From assembly GCA_030156825.1 (NCBI GenBank), contig JASGLU010000005.1, forward strand, positions 1 through 49,449: a stretch of DNA of 49,449 nt. Direction: 5' to 3'. This document shows, in pieces, positions 40,820 to 49,347 of the stretch. The notes beneath the pieces are model-generated. The model searched no databases and had not been told where the DNA came from. It saw only the letters and a list, made by a program, of their open reading frames with translations. A program made the position numbers and the translations under genes. The DNA is from Candidatus Atribacteria bacterium (GTDB lineage Bacteria; Atribacterota; Atribacteria; Atribacterales; JASGLU01). Within the stretch, counting starts at the first letter, position 1; each line of letters begins with the position of its first letter.

Positions 40820-41347
40820 TTGGAAAATTCGAAGCAAGAGCAGACTTTAGTTCGCAAGTTTGAAAAAGTAAACCGGATTTTGGAAAAACACAGTTATAAC
40901 CAGTCTGATTTGATTGGCATACTGCAGGAAATTCAGGAAGAATATCGCTACTTGCCCGAAGAGATTCTAACCTATGTGGCTACGGCGCTTGGAGTGTCTC
41001 CTGCCTATGTTTATGGAGTAGCTACTTTTTATGCTCAGTTTTCTCTCAAACCTAAGGGTAAACGTATTATCCGAGTTTGTGATGGAACTGCTTGCCATGT
41101 AAGAGGTTCGCAGACGGTGTTAAAAGCAGTTCGGGAATATTTAGGGCTCAAACCTGACGAAGATACTACCCCTGATTTACTTTTTACGGTGGAAACGGTA
41201 GCCTGTATCGGAGCTTGTGCTTTGGCTCCTGCCATGATGATAGATGACCAGGTGTTTGGCCAAATGGATCAGGAAAAGGTGGAGCAAACCTTGGAGAGCA
41301 TTATACAAGAAGAAAAAGGAGAAGAGGCCAATGTTTTTTCCCAGTAA
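40820..41347 (+). CDS. hydC: [FeFe]-hydrogenase subunit gamma, NuoE-like (HydC)
   Basis: 175 residues. The N-terminal helical part (SDLIGILQEIQEEYRYLPEEILTYVATALGVS) and ATFYAQFSLKPKG identify the NuoE family. The [2Fe-2S] thioredoxin-like domain shows CDGTACHVRG and CIGACALAP. Known function: electron entry or exit with NADH or ferredoxin in the HydABC complex. TTG 40820 is the best start because GGAGGTGA lies six bases upstream; GTG 40811 lies within that site. hydB overlaps its end by 17 bases. Confidence 0.92.
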   Translation: MENSKQEQTLVRKFEKVNRILEKHSYNQSDLIGILQEIQEEYRYLPEEILTYVATALGVSPAYVYGVATFYAQFSLKPKGKRIIRVCDGTACHVRGSQTVLKAVREYLGLKPDEDTTPDLLFTVETVACIGACALAPAMMIDDQVFGQMDQEKVEQTLESIIQEEKGEEANVFSQ

Positions 41348-43235
41348 AGAAGAATTAGAAAAATACATTGCCAATTTGAAACAGACGGTTAACTCGAGGA
41401 AAGTTCTGGTCTGTACTGGTTTGGGATGTTTAGCTAAAGGGGCAGATCAGGTATGCCAGCGTTTTGAGGAATTAATTGCTGAAAATGGACTGAAGGTGGA
41501 ACTAACCAGGGTAACTGATGACAACCCTGAGGTAAAAAAGACCGGATGTATGGGGTGGTGTGAGGCTGGACCCTTGGTTCAAATTGAACCGGAGGGGATT
41601 CTCTACCTTAGAGTACAGCCGGAAGATGTGGCAGAGATTGTAGAGCGAACTTTAAAGAACCAGGAAATTGTAGATAGATTAACCTACCAGGAAAAAAGAG
41701 GGGAAGAAGTTCAGCAGTGGCCACTGATGAAGGACGTGCCTTTTTACCGTAAACAGATGAAAATTGTGCTCCGCAACTGTGGGTTGATAGATCCGGAAAA
41801 GTTGGATGATTATCTGGCCCGAGATGGATACTTGGCTTTGGCAAAAATAGTGAGCCAGATGACGCCGGATGCAGTGGTGAGAGAAGTAACCAACTCAGGC
41901 CTGCGGGGTCGTGGTGGTGGTGGTTTCCCTACTGGCAGAAAATGGCAGTTTGCCCAGGTGGTGAAAGCTGACCAAAAGTATCTGGTGTGTAATGGCGACG
42001 AAGGTGACCCGGGAGCCTTTATGGATAGAAGCGTAATGGAAGGAGATCCCCATTCGGTGATTGAGGGAATGGCAATTGCCGGGTATGCTATAGGAGCAAG
42101 CCAGGGTTTCATCTATGTTAGAGCCGAGTATCCCCTGGCAGTGAGTCGGCTCAACAAAGCTTTAGCCGATGCCAGAGAAGCCGGTTTGCTCGGTCAGAAC
42201 ATTCTGGGGAGTGATTTTTCCTTTGATATCACCATTCGAGAAGGAGCTGGTGCTTTTGTTTGTGGAGAGGAAACCGCTCTTTTAGCTTCGGTCGAAGGTA
42301 AAAGAGGGATGCCTCGCCCCCGTCCCCCTTACCCGGCTCAAAGCGGTTTATGGGGTAAACCTACCGTTATTGATAACGTTGAAACCCTGGCCAACATTCC
42401 GGCCATTCTGCTAAATGGAGCCGACTGGTTTCGCTCCTTTGGTACTCCTACCAGTCCGGGGACCAAAACTTTTGCCCTGTCGGGCAAAATCAAAAATACC
42501 GGCTTAGCCGAAGTACCGATGGGTATTACCCTCAGAGAGTTGATTTTCGATGTGGCCGGAGGTATCCAAAACGATGGCCAATTCAAAGCGGTGCAAATTG
42601 GTGGTCCTTCGGGTGGATGTCTTACCGAACAGCACCTTGACCTTTCGGTTGACTACGATTCTCTCTGTAGTGCTGGGGCAATTATGGGTTCGGGCGGATT
42701 GGTAGTTTTAGACCAGGATACCTGTATTGTGGAAGTAGCCCGTTTCTTTATGACTTTTACGCAAAATGAGTCTTGTGGAAAGTGCGTTCCTTGTCGGGAA
42801 GGGACCAAACATTTGTTAGAGATATTGGAAAAAATAGTAAACGGTCAGGCCGAACAGGAAGACCTTGATTTATTGGAAGAAGTGGCGCGAGTGGTACAAG
42901 ATGCGTCTTTGTGTGGATTAGGTAAAACTGCTCCCAATCCGGTTTTGACCACTTTTCGCTATTTCCAGGATGAGTACTTAGACCATGTGGTAAATAAAGT
43001 GTGCCCGGCTCAAGTTTGCCAGTCGATGAAGGATTATGTAATCGACCCGGAAAAATGCCGAGCCTGTGCTAAGTGTGCCCGAGTTTGCCCGGTTCAGTGT
43101 ATTTCAGGACGACCACGGGTGCCTTACGTGATTGACCAAAGCAAATGTACCAAGTGTGGCTCTTGTTTTGAAGCTTGTCCGTTTGATGCCATAATAGTTG
43201 ATTGGAGGAGGAAGGAAAATGCCAGAAAAAACTGA
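41331..43235 (+). CDS. hydB: [FeFe]-hydrogenase subunit beta, NuoF-like flavoprotein (HydB)
   Basis: 634 residues. An N-terminal thioredoxin-like [2Fe-2S] domain (VCTGLGCLAKG, then GCMGWCEAGP) comes first. The NuoF core has the NADH loop GRGGGGFPTGRKW, FMN-binding GDEGDPGAFMDRS and ENVE-type NVETLANIP. The [4Fe-4S] site is ESCGKCVPCREGT. The C-terminus has two ferredoxin-type clusters (CRACAKCARVCP and CTKCGSCFEACP). This is the flavin-bearing subunit of electron-bifurcating HydABC. ATG 41331 has AAGGAGAAGAGG upstream. A start at 41244 would bury it in hydC. Its own stop lies inside the next gene. Confidence 0.95.
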   Translation: MFFPSKEELEKYIANLKQTVNSRKVLVCTGLGCLAKGADQVCQRFEELIAENGLKVELTRVTDDNPEVKKTGCMGWCEAGPLVQIEPEGILYLRVQPEDVAEIVERTLKNQEIVDRLTYQEKRGEEVQQWPLMKDVPFYRKQMKIVLRNCGLIDPEKLDDYLARDGYLALAKIVSQMTPDAVVREVTNSGLRGRGGGGFPTGRKWQFAQVVKADQKYLVCNGDEGDPGAFMDRSVMEGDPHSVIEGMAIAGYAIGASQGFIYVRAEYPLAVSRLNKALADAREAGLLGQNILGSDFSFDITIREGAGAFVCGEETALLASVEGKRGMPRPRPPYPAQSGLWGKPTVIDNVETLANIPAILLNGADWFRSFGTPTSPGTKTFALSGKIKNTGLAEVPMGITLRELIFDVAGGIQNDGQFKAVQIGGPSGGCLTEQHLDLSVDYDSLCSAGAIMGSGGLVVLDQDTCIVEVARFFMTFTQNESCGKCVPCREGTKHLLEILEKIVNGQAEQEDLDLLEEVARVVQDASLCGLGKTAPNPVLTTFRYFQDEYLDHVVNKVCPAQVCQSMKDYVIDPEKCRACAKCARVCPVQCISGRPRVPYVIDQSKCTKCGSCFEACPFDAIIVDWRRKENARKN

Positions 43236-45243
43236 AAAAAAGGTGGTTTTAATTAACGGCCAGGAGATAGAACTGAACGGAGAAAAGAACATTCTTGAGG
43301 TGGCTAAAAAAGCCAATATTGATATTCCTACTTTTTGCTACCATTCTGATTTAAGTGTGTATGGGGCTTGCCGGATGTGTTTGGTGGAAATAGAAGGCAG
43401 AGGAATTTTCCCTTCTTGCTCTACCCCGCCTCAGCCAGGTATGTCTATCCGAACTAACAGTCCTCGGATTCTTAAGGCCAGGAAGATGGTGGTGGAATTT
43501 TTGTTAGCCAACCATAATCGGGATTGCACTACTTGTGAGAGGAACTTGAGTTGCCGATTGCAGGAAATTGCTTCTCGGATGGGAGTAGAGGAAATTCGCT
43601 TTCGGGAAAGAAGTGAAGTGTTACCGAAGGACAGCTCGAGTTTTTCTTTAGTAAGAGACCCTAATCGTTGTATTCTCTGTGGAGATTGTGTGCGAACCTG
43701 CCAGGAAATTGAAGGTATTGGCGTTTACGATTTTGCTCATCGTGGTTCTCACTCTATGGTGGAGCCGGCTTTTGGTAAAAAGTTGACTGAAGTGGAATGC
43801 CTTTACTGTGGTCAATGCTCTATTCGCTGTCCCACGGCTGCTTTGGTGGTTAAGTCGGAAGTGGAAAAAACCTGGGAGGTGGTATTGGATCCCGATAAAT
43901 TTGTGGTGGCGCAAATCGCGCCCGCAGTTCGAGTGGCAGTAGGGGAGGCTTTTGGCTTGCCACCAGGAGAAATTACCACCGGCAAAATCGTATCGGCTTT
44001 GAAAAAGATAGGCTTTGATCGAGTATACGACACCGCTTTCAGCGCTGACCTTACTACGGTAGAAGAAGCAGAAGAATTTTTTAAACGATTACAAAAAGGG
44101 GAACGGTTACCTCAGTTTACCTCTTGTTGTCCCTCCTGGGTGTTGTTTGCCGAGAGGAACTACCCTTTTTATCTTAATAATCTTTCTTCCGCTCGTTCTC
44201 CTCAACAGATGTTTGGTTCGGTAATTAAGAATTATATTACCAAGTTTGAAAAGGTTCCCGTTGATAGAACAGTATCGGTTTCTATTATGCCTTGTACCGC
44301 TAAGAAGTTCGAAGCTCATCGACCAGAATTTGTTTCTCAGAATGAACCTGATGTCGATATTGTGTTAACAGCTCAAGAAACTATCAAACTGATTAAATCG
44401 GCCAACATTGATTTTGGTCAAATTGAACCTCAACCGTTTGATGTCCCCTTGGGTATGGGAACCGGAGCGGGAGTCATTTTCGGGGTTACTGGTGGGGTAA
44501 CCGAGGCGGTTCTGCGATATGCCTATGAGCGTCTTACCGGTGAAGAGTTGTCGGAAGTTGAGTTTAACTCGGTTCGAGGTTTTCAAGGCTTGAGAGAGGC
44601 AGAGGTGGACTTTGCCGGTAAAAAAGTCCGAGTGGCGATAGTCCACGGGATGGCCAATGCGCAAGCACTGATTCGGGATATAAGAGAAGGGAAGAGAGAT
44701 TATCACTTTGTCGAAGTTATGAACTGTCCAGGCGGTTGTATTGGTGGTGGAGGAATGCCACTTGGTCTTCCGGATTACCCCGAAGTTTTACGGAAAAGGG
44801 CAGAAGGTCTGTACAATGCCGACCGCTTGAGTCCGGTTCGAAAATCTCAGGATAACCCGGCCATCAAATTTATCTATCAGAATTGGTTAGGAGAAGCAAA
44901 TAGTGAACTGGCTGAAAAACATCTCCACACCAGCTATTACTCCCGCCGAAGAATCAGTAATGAGCTGATTAGAATTCAGGAAGCTAAAAGCACTCACAAA
45001 GTGGATATTGCAGTTTGTGTGGGGACCAGTTGTTACCTGAAAGGGTCATACAACATTCTCCAGCGCTTATTAGAGCTGGTTAGAGAACACGAACTGGAAG
45101 ACCAGGTTAATATTGGTGCTACTTTCTGTTTGGAGAAATGTTCCCAGGGTCCTAACATCCGAATCAATGACCAGGTAATAACTGGAGTGGACGAAAAGAA
45201 GGTCCAGGAAATTTTTGAGAAAATGGTCCTGGCCCAGGTGTAA
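43219..45243 (+). CDS. hydA: [FeFe]-hydrogenase catalytic subunit alpha (HydA) with C-terminal [2Fe-2S] fusion
   Basis: 674 residues. In order: a plant-type [2Fe-2S] domain (CYHSDLSVYGACRMC), a His/Cys cluster (HNRDCTTCERNLSC), and two [4Fe-4S] clusters (CILCGDCVRTC and CLYCGQCSIRCP). The H-cluster domain follows with intact TSCCPSW, MPCTAKK and EVMNCPGGCIGGGG, then the small-subunit-like tail. The last 80 residues add a thioredoxin-like [2Fe-2S] domain (CVGTSC, then CLEKC), similar to the stand-alone protein at 37670. H-cluster ligands and the proton-transfer Cys are present, so it should be active. GGAGGAGGAAGG precedes ATG 43219. Confidence 0.95.
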   Translation: MPEKTEKKVVLINGQEIELNGEKNILEVAKKANIDIPTFCYHSDLSVYGACRMCLVEIEGRGIFPSCSTPPQPGMSIRTNSPRILKARKMVVEFLLANHNRDCTTCERNLSCRLQEIASRMGVEEIRFRERSEVLPKDSSSFSLVRDPNRCILCGDCVRTCQEIEGIGVYDFAHRGSHSMVEPAFGKKLTEVECLYCGQCSIRCPTAALVVKSEVEKTWEVVLDPDKFVVAQIAPAVRVAVGEAFGLPPGEITTGKIVSALKKIGFDRVYDTAFSADLTTVEEAEEFFKRLQKGERLPQFTSCCPSWVLFAERNYPFYLNNLSSARSPQQMFGSVIKNYITKFEKVPVDRTVSVSIMPCTAKKFEAHRPEFVSQNEPDVDIVLTAQETIKLIKSANIDFGQIEPQPFDVPLGMGTGAGVIFGVTGGVTEAVLRYAYERLTGEELSEVEFNSVRGFQGLREAEVDFAGKKVRVAIVHGMANAQALIRDIREGKRDYHFVEVMNCPGGCIGGGGMPLGLPDYPEVLRKRAEGLYNADRLSPVRKSQDNPAIKFIYQNWLGEANSELAEKHLHTSYYSRRRISNELIRIQEAKSTHKVDIAVCVGTSCYLKGSYNILQRLLELVREHELEDQVNIGATFCLEKCSQGPNIRINDQVITGVDEKKVQEIFEKMVLAQV

Positions 45244-45261
45244 AGAATTTAAATTTTGTCG

Positions 45262-45290
45262 TTGACTATAACCTCTATTTTTCGTATAAT
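45262..45290 (+). promoter_or_regulatory. Sigma-70 promoter of tRNA-Ala
   Basis: TTGACT (45262-45267), spacer 17, TATAAT (45285-45290). Transcription would start about 10 bases before the tRNA. Confidence 0.8.
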
Positions 45291-45307
45291 GGGGGCGTTT
45301 TGAGAAA

Positions 45308-45383
45308 GGGGCTGTGGCGCAGTTGGGAGCGCGCCTCCTTGGCGTGGAGGAGGTCACGGGTTCAAATCCCGTCAGCTCCACCA
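45308..45383 (+). tRNA. tRNA-Ala (anticodon GGC)
   Basis: 76 bases with encoded CCA. Acceptor GGGGCTG/CAGCTCC, D-stem GCGC/GCGC, anticodon stem CCTCC/GGAGG around loop TTGGCGT (anticodon GGC, reading GCC and GCU), T-arm ACGGG-TTCAAAT-CCCGT. The identity follows from the anticodon. Confidence 0.94.
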
Positions 45384-45387
45384 GAAT

Positions 45388-45416
45388 AAAAGCTCGCCCC
45401 GCGGGGCGGGCTTTTC
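45388..45416 (+). terminator. Terminator after tRNA-Ala
   Basis: AAAAGCTCGCCCC pairs with GGGGCGGGCTTTT around GC; a T-run follows. It separates the tRNA from leuS. Confidence 0.9.
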
Positions 45417-45439
45417 TGTTATTGGGGGGCTTGTAATAA

Positions 45440-47911
45440 GTGACCAAAGACTATGATTTTAATACAATAGAATTGAAGTGGCAGCAAGAGTGGGAAAAGA
45501 GCGCTGTTTTTCAATGTGAACGAGACCCGAATCGAGAGAAACACTATGTTTTAGAAATGTTTCCCTACCCCTCGGGTGATCCTCACATGGGTCATGTGAA
45601 GAATTATGTGATTGGGGATGTAGTGGCTCGTTATTTTATCCGCCGCGGAGAAAATGTGTTACATCCTATGGGTTTTGACGCTTTTGGTCTTCCAGCAGAA
45701 AATGCTGCTATTGAACATGGTATCCACCCCCGGGAGTGGACCCACCAAAAGATTGTTCAGATGGAGGAAGTGCTGAAAAGATTGGGTATAAGTTACGATT
45801 GGAGAAGAGAAGTAATCACTTGTGAGCCCAATTATTATCGTTTCACGCAATGGCTTTTCCTCCAATTGTACCGTAACGGTCTGGCTTATAAAAAACAAGG
45901 GCCGGTTAATTGGTGTCCTTCCTGTCAAACGGTGTTGGCTAACGAGCAGGTGGTAGATGGAGCTTGTGAACGTTGTGGAACACTTGTTACCCGAAAAAAA
46001 CTGAGCCAATGGTATTTTAGAATCACTCAGTATGCTGAAGACCTTCTCCGGGATATGGAACTTTTGGGTGATTGGCCGGAGAGAGTTTTGACCATGCAAA
46101 AAAACTGGATCGGGAGAAGTGAAGGAGCCTATGTTGATTTTGTTTTACCCGGCCTTAATCAAAAGGTAACCGTTTTTACCACCCGCCCAGATACGATATA
46201 CGGGGTTACTTTTTTTCTATTGGCCCCAGAACATCCTTTGGTTGATGATTTGGTGGCCGGGACCGAATACCAAAGCCGGGTGAAAGAGTTTAGGGAAAAG
46301 ATTGCCCGAAAAAGTGATATTGAGAGGCTGGCCGAAACCTCTGACAAAGAGGGCATGGATTTAGGCCAAAAAATTGTAAACCCGGTTACCGGAGAGACAA
46401 TACCAATTTGGATAGCCGACTATGTTCTTCTGGAGTATGGGACCGGGGCGGTTATGGCGGTGCCAGCTCACGATGAGCGGGACTACCAGTTTGCCCGTAA
46501 ATACGGGTTACCCATCCGACCAGTGATTGAGCCTCCTCCGGAGTCGTCAGGCGAAGAGTGTTATGCCGGAGCAGGCACTATGATTAACTCTGGGCCTTTT
46601 AGTGGCCTTCCCTCGGAAGAAGGAAAAGAAAAAATAATCCGCTGGTTGGAGGAGCACAAAACAGGCAAAAGAGCGGTTACTTACCGTCTGCGAGACTGGT
46701 TGATTTCTCGTCAGCGCTACTGGGGAGCTCCCATTCCGATTGTGTACTGTGAAAAATGCGGTGAAGTACCGGTGCCGGAAGAAGACCTGCCGGTGTTGCT
46801 CCCGGAAAACGTCGATTTTTTGCCAACCGGTCCTTCTCCTTTGGCTCGGAATGAAGAGTTTGTGTCTACCTCGTGTCCCCGCTGTGGTGGTCCGGCTAAA
46901 AGAGAAACTGACACCATGGATACCTTTGTTTGTTCTTCCTGGTATTTTTTGCGTTTCTGTTCCCCCTGGTTGGATAACCGGCCATTTGCGCCAGAAGATG
47001 TGGCTTATTGGATGCCGGTTGACCAGTATATTGGAGGAGTGGAACATGCCATTTTACATCTTTTATATGCCCGTTTTTTCACTAAAGCCCTTTATGACTT
47101 TGGTTTAGTGAGTTTCCGGGAGCCCTTTATTAACCTTTTTTCTCAGGGAATGGTTACCAAGAACGGGGCCAAGATGTCTAAATCTAAAGGTAATACCGTA
47201 AGCCCGAGAGAAATCATCGCTCGCTTTGGAGCAGATACAGTACGGGTGTTTATCCTGTTTGCTGGTCCACCGGAGTTGGATATGGAATGGTCAGATAGAG
47301 GAGTAGAGGGAGCCTTTAGATTTTTAAATCGGGTTTGGAGGACAGTAGAAAAGGTTGTCAGTCTTGAGGCAGAGAAGGGGTGTTCTTTTGACCAGGCAAG
47401 TTTGGAAGCTTTGGAACGGACAGTTCACCAGACTATTTTTCGAGTGGATCGAGATATCAAAGAGCGATTTCATTTTAATACCGCTATCAGTTCAATTATG
47501 GAGCTTTTGAACCAGCTGGGAGAGAGTTTACGACTAATCGAGGAAAAAGGCGTTCACCCTAAGGAGAAAGAAATGCTTGTTTGGGCCTCGCAGATTTTGG
47601 TTTCTCTTCTCAACCCGTTTGCTCCTCATATTACTGAAGAGTTATGGCAGAAATTGGGTCAAGACTCCCTGCTTTCGGTTGCGTCCTGGCCTGAATATGA
47701 GTCGGAAAAGATGCAAGAAGAGGAAACAGTGGTTGTGATTCAAATCAATGGGAAAGTTAGAAGTAAGATTAATATCCCCCGGGGCTTACCTCAAGAAAAA
47801 GTGATGAAAATGGTTCTCAGCGATCAAAAAATACAAAGCTGGATGAACAACCAGAAGCTGAAAAAAAGTATTTATGTCCCCGATAAATTGGTAAACTTAG
47901 TGTTGGAGTAA
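45440..47911 (+). CDS. leuS: Leucyl-tRNA synthetase
   Basis: 823 residues, the bacterial-type length. The HIGH-equivalent is PYPSGDPHMGHVKNY, and the KMSKS loop is KMSKSKGNTVSP. The CP1 editing domain includes TTRPDTIYGVTFFLLAPEHPLV, and the zinc-type Cys pairs CPSCQTV and CERCGTL are visible. The C-terminal anticodon-binding part ends VIQINGKVRSKINIPRG. GTG 45440 follows GGGGGGC at about 10 bases. It is preceded by the tRNA-Ala terminator and followed after 37 bases by comEA. Confidence 0.97.
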   Translation: MTKDYDFNTIELKWQQEWEKSAVFQCERDPNREKHYVLEMFPYPSGDPHMGHVKNYVIGDVVARYFIRRGENVLHPMGFDAFGLPAENAAIEHGIHPREWTHQKIVQMEEVLKRLGISYDWRREVITCEPNYYRFTQWLFLQLYRNGLAYKKQGPVNWCPSCQTVLANEQVVDGACERCGTLVTRKKLSQWYFRITQYAEDLLRDMELLGDWPERVLTMQKNWIGRSEGAYVDFVLPGLNQKVTVFTTRPDTIYGVTFFLLAPEHPLVDDLVAGTEYQSRVKEFREKIARKSDIERLAETSDKEGMDLGQKIVNPVTGETIPIWIADYVLLEYGTGAVMAVPAHDERDYQFARKYGLPIRPVIEPPPESSGEECYAGAGTMINSGPFSGLPSEEGKEKIIRWLEEHKTGKRAVTYRLRDWLISRQRYWGAPIPIVYCEKCGEVPVPEEDLPVLLPENVDFLPTGPSPLARNEEFVSTSCPRCGGPAKRETDTMDTFVCSSWYFLRFCSPWLDNRPFAPEDVAYWMPVDQYIGGVEHAILHLLYARFFTKALYDFGLVSFREPFINLFSQGMVTKNGAKMSKSKGNTVSPREIIARFGADTVRVFILFAGPPELDMEWSDRGVEGAFRFLNRVWRTVEKVVSLEAEKGCSFDQASLEALERTVHQTIFRVDRDIKERFHFNTAISSIMELLNQLGESLRLIEEKGVHPKEKEMLVWASQILVSLLNPFAPHITEELWQKLGQDSLLSVASWPEYESEKMQEEETVVVIQINGKVRSKINIPRGLPQEKVMKMVLSDQKIQSWMNNQKLKKSIYVPDKLVNLVLE

Positions 47912-47948
47912 GGTTTTTCGTTGATTACTTTAAAATAATTGGGTTGCC

Positions 47949-48518
47949 ATGGCTTTTAGCCCTCAGGAAAAAAGAGGAATCTTTATTCTTTCTTTTTGCT
48001 TGATTTTATTTTTGGGGGTGGTGTATTTGCTAAATTTCTTTCCCCCCAAATCAGCTGTCCAGGATGATGTTTCTTTGATAGTGCAAATTGCTGGCCAGGT
48101 GGAAAACCCGGGAGTGTATCGGGTAACCGAGGGGACCAGAGTTTTTGAGTTGATAGAATTGGCTGGTGGGGCAAAAGAGGCAGCTTACCTGGAAAACCTT
48201 AACTTGGCCTCTCCTCTTTATGATGGTCAGAAAGTGATTATTCCGGAAAAAAGGGAAGACACGGCTTCATTTTCTCTTCCCCTTCCTCCTACGTTGGAGG
48301 AAGGGGTTTTGAAGAGCGACAATTCGTCCAAGATTAATATTAATACCGCCTCTGCCAGTGAACTGCAAGCCCTTCCTGGTATTGGGGAAGTCTTGGCCAG
48401 ACGAATTGTAGAGTACAGAACCCAAAATGGTCCTTTCCGCTCACCGGAAGACCTCAAGCAAGTGCGGGGAATTGGCGAAAAAAGAGCCCGCGACTTAGAA
48501 AGCTACTTAACCTTTTAG
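47949..48518 (+). CDS. comEA: ComEA-like DNA-binding competence protein
   Basis: 189 residues. One N-terminal membrane anchor (GIFILSFCLILFLGVVYLLNFF) is followed by an SLBB-type domain (IVQIAGQVENPGVYRVTEGTRVFELIELAGG). The C-terminal helix-hairpin-helix pair is INTASASELQALPGIGEVLARRIVEYR and DLKQVRGIGEKRARDLESYL. ComEA binds incoming double-stranded DNA at the outer face of the membrane during natural transformation. Other com genes are not in view. A convergent terminator follows. Confidence 0.92.
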   Translation: MAFSPQEKRGIFILSFCLILFLGVVYLLNFFPPKSAVQDDVSLIVQIAGQVENPGVYRVTEGTRVFELIELAGGAKEAAYLENLNLASPLYDGQKVIIPEKREDTASFSLPLPPTLEEGVLKSDNSSKININTASASELQALPGIGEVLARRIVEYRTQNGPFRSPEDLKQVRGIGEKRARDLESYLTF

Positions 48519-48592
48519 TTCTTTTCTTTTTTGGGAGAAACCATCTGATAATCTCAATGATTTATTTGTGGATACACTGAATGGTTCTTGCT

Positions 48593-48629
48593 AAGAAGAA
48601 GGGTAAATATAGTTTACCCTTCTTCTTTT
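48593..48629. terminator. Bidirectional terminator between comEA and the Asp23-family gene
   Basis: Perfect 15-bp stem AAGAAGAAGGGTAAA / TTTACCCTTCTTCTT with a five-base loop, A-rich on one side and T-rich on the other. Its right arm encodes the last codons of the convergent gene. Confidence 0.88.
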
Positions 48630-49051
48630 GTTTCCTCTTCTTTTTCTGAATAGGCAACTTCTCGAACGTTTATATCAACTTTGTTGACCGTCATTCCAGT
48701 TTTTTCTTCGATTACTCTTTTTACCTCTCTTTGAATGATTTTGGCCACCTCAATTATAGTGGCTTCGATATTTACAATGACCGAGATTTCAACACTGACG
48801 GTTTTGTCCTTTAAGTCTACTTTGACCCCTTTGTTTAATTCTCTTCTCCCTATGATAGTACCCAAGGAAGCCTGAGGTAGACCGGCCATCCCGCTTACTC
48901 CTTCAACCTTCATAGTAGTTAGCGCGGCTAAAGTGGCAATAATATCTGGAGCAATATTAATTTCTCCTAACGATGCCTCTTCCGGTTTGGTAGCCTCGAC
49001 TTCTATTGGTTGTGCAGTTTCTTCTTGATGTTCTTGGTATTCTTCATTCAT
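48614..49051 (-). CDS. Asp23/Gls24 family envelope stress response protein
   Basis: 145 residues. An acidic N-terminal tail precedes the Asp23 domain, recognisable from EINIAPDIIATLAALTTMKVEGVSGMAG, GVKVDLKDKTVSVEISVIVNIEATIIEVAKIIQREVKRVIEEKTGM and VNKVDINVREV. In Firmicutes Asp23 is membrane-associated through partners and is induced by wall stress. The exact role here is unknown. AAAGGAGGG precedes the ATG. The last residues (KEEG) are encoded within the terminator stem. Confidence 0.9.
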   Translation of the reverse strand: MNEEYQEHQEETAQPIEVEATKPEEASLGEINIAPDIIATLAALTTMKVEGVSGMAGLPQASLGTIIGRRELNKGVKVDLKDKTVSVEISVIVNIEATIIEVAKIIQREVKRVIEEKTGMTVNKVDINVREVAYSEKEEETKEEG

Positions 49052-49183
49052 GATATAACCCTCCTTTTGGGAAATCTTTTAACCGATTTATTTTAAATAT
49101 TGGACAACTAACTTTTTAGCATAAGTTCCTATACTTTATCTATATAATACCATAAATAGAGGAGTTTATTCAAAACTAACTGA

Positions 49184-49347
49184 GCCCAAGTTGCAAATCT
49201 TTACCAGAAAACACTTTCGGCAATAAGGGGTAAACCCCCTATAACCCCCGAAAAGTAAAAAACATAAAAAAACAAAAACAACCGAGGAAGACATCTTCCT
49301 CGGTTGTTTTTGAATATTTGTAAAAGCTAAATATTCGAATAATCCCC
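49184..49347. repeat. Mosaic intergenic repeat locus 6 (modules C and D, terminator hairpins)
   Basis: Module C (49184-49211) runs directly into module D (about 49215-49255: TTCGGCAATAAGGGGTAAACCCCC, then TAACCCCCGAAAAG). It is followed by a perfect 18-bp hairpin AAAAACAACCGAGGAAGA / its complement (49274-49291 and 49294-49311), which would act as a terminator in both directions. A second hairpin GAATATTT/AAATATTC (49312-49336) precedes the group II intron start by 11 bases. Confidence 0.75.

Noticed and set aside
45070-45447. Minus-strand open frame containing LVELTGFEPVTSSTPRRRAPNCATAPF
   Set aside because: This is the well-known spurious translation of a tRNA gene on the opposite strand (here tRNA-Ala).
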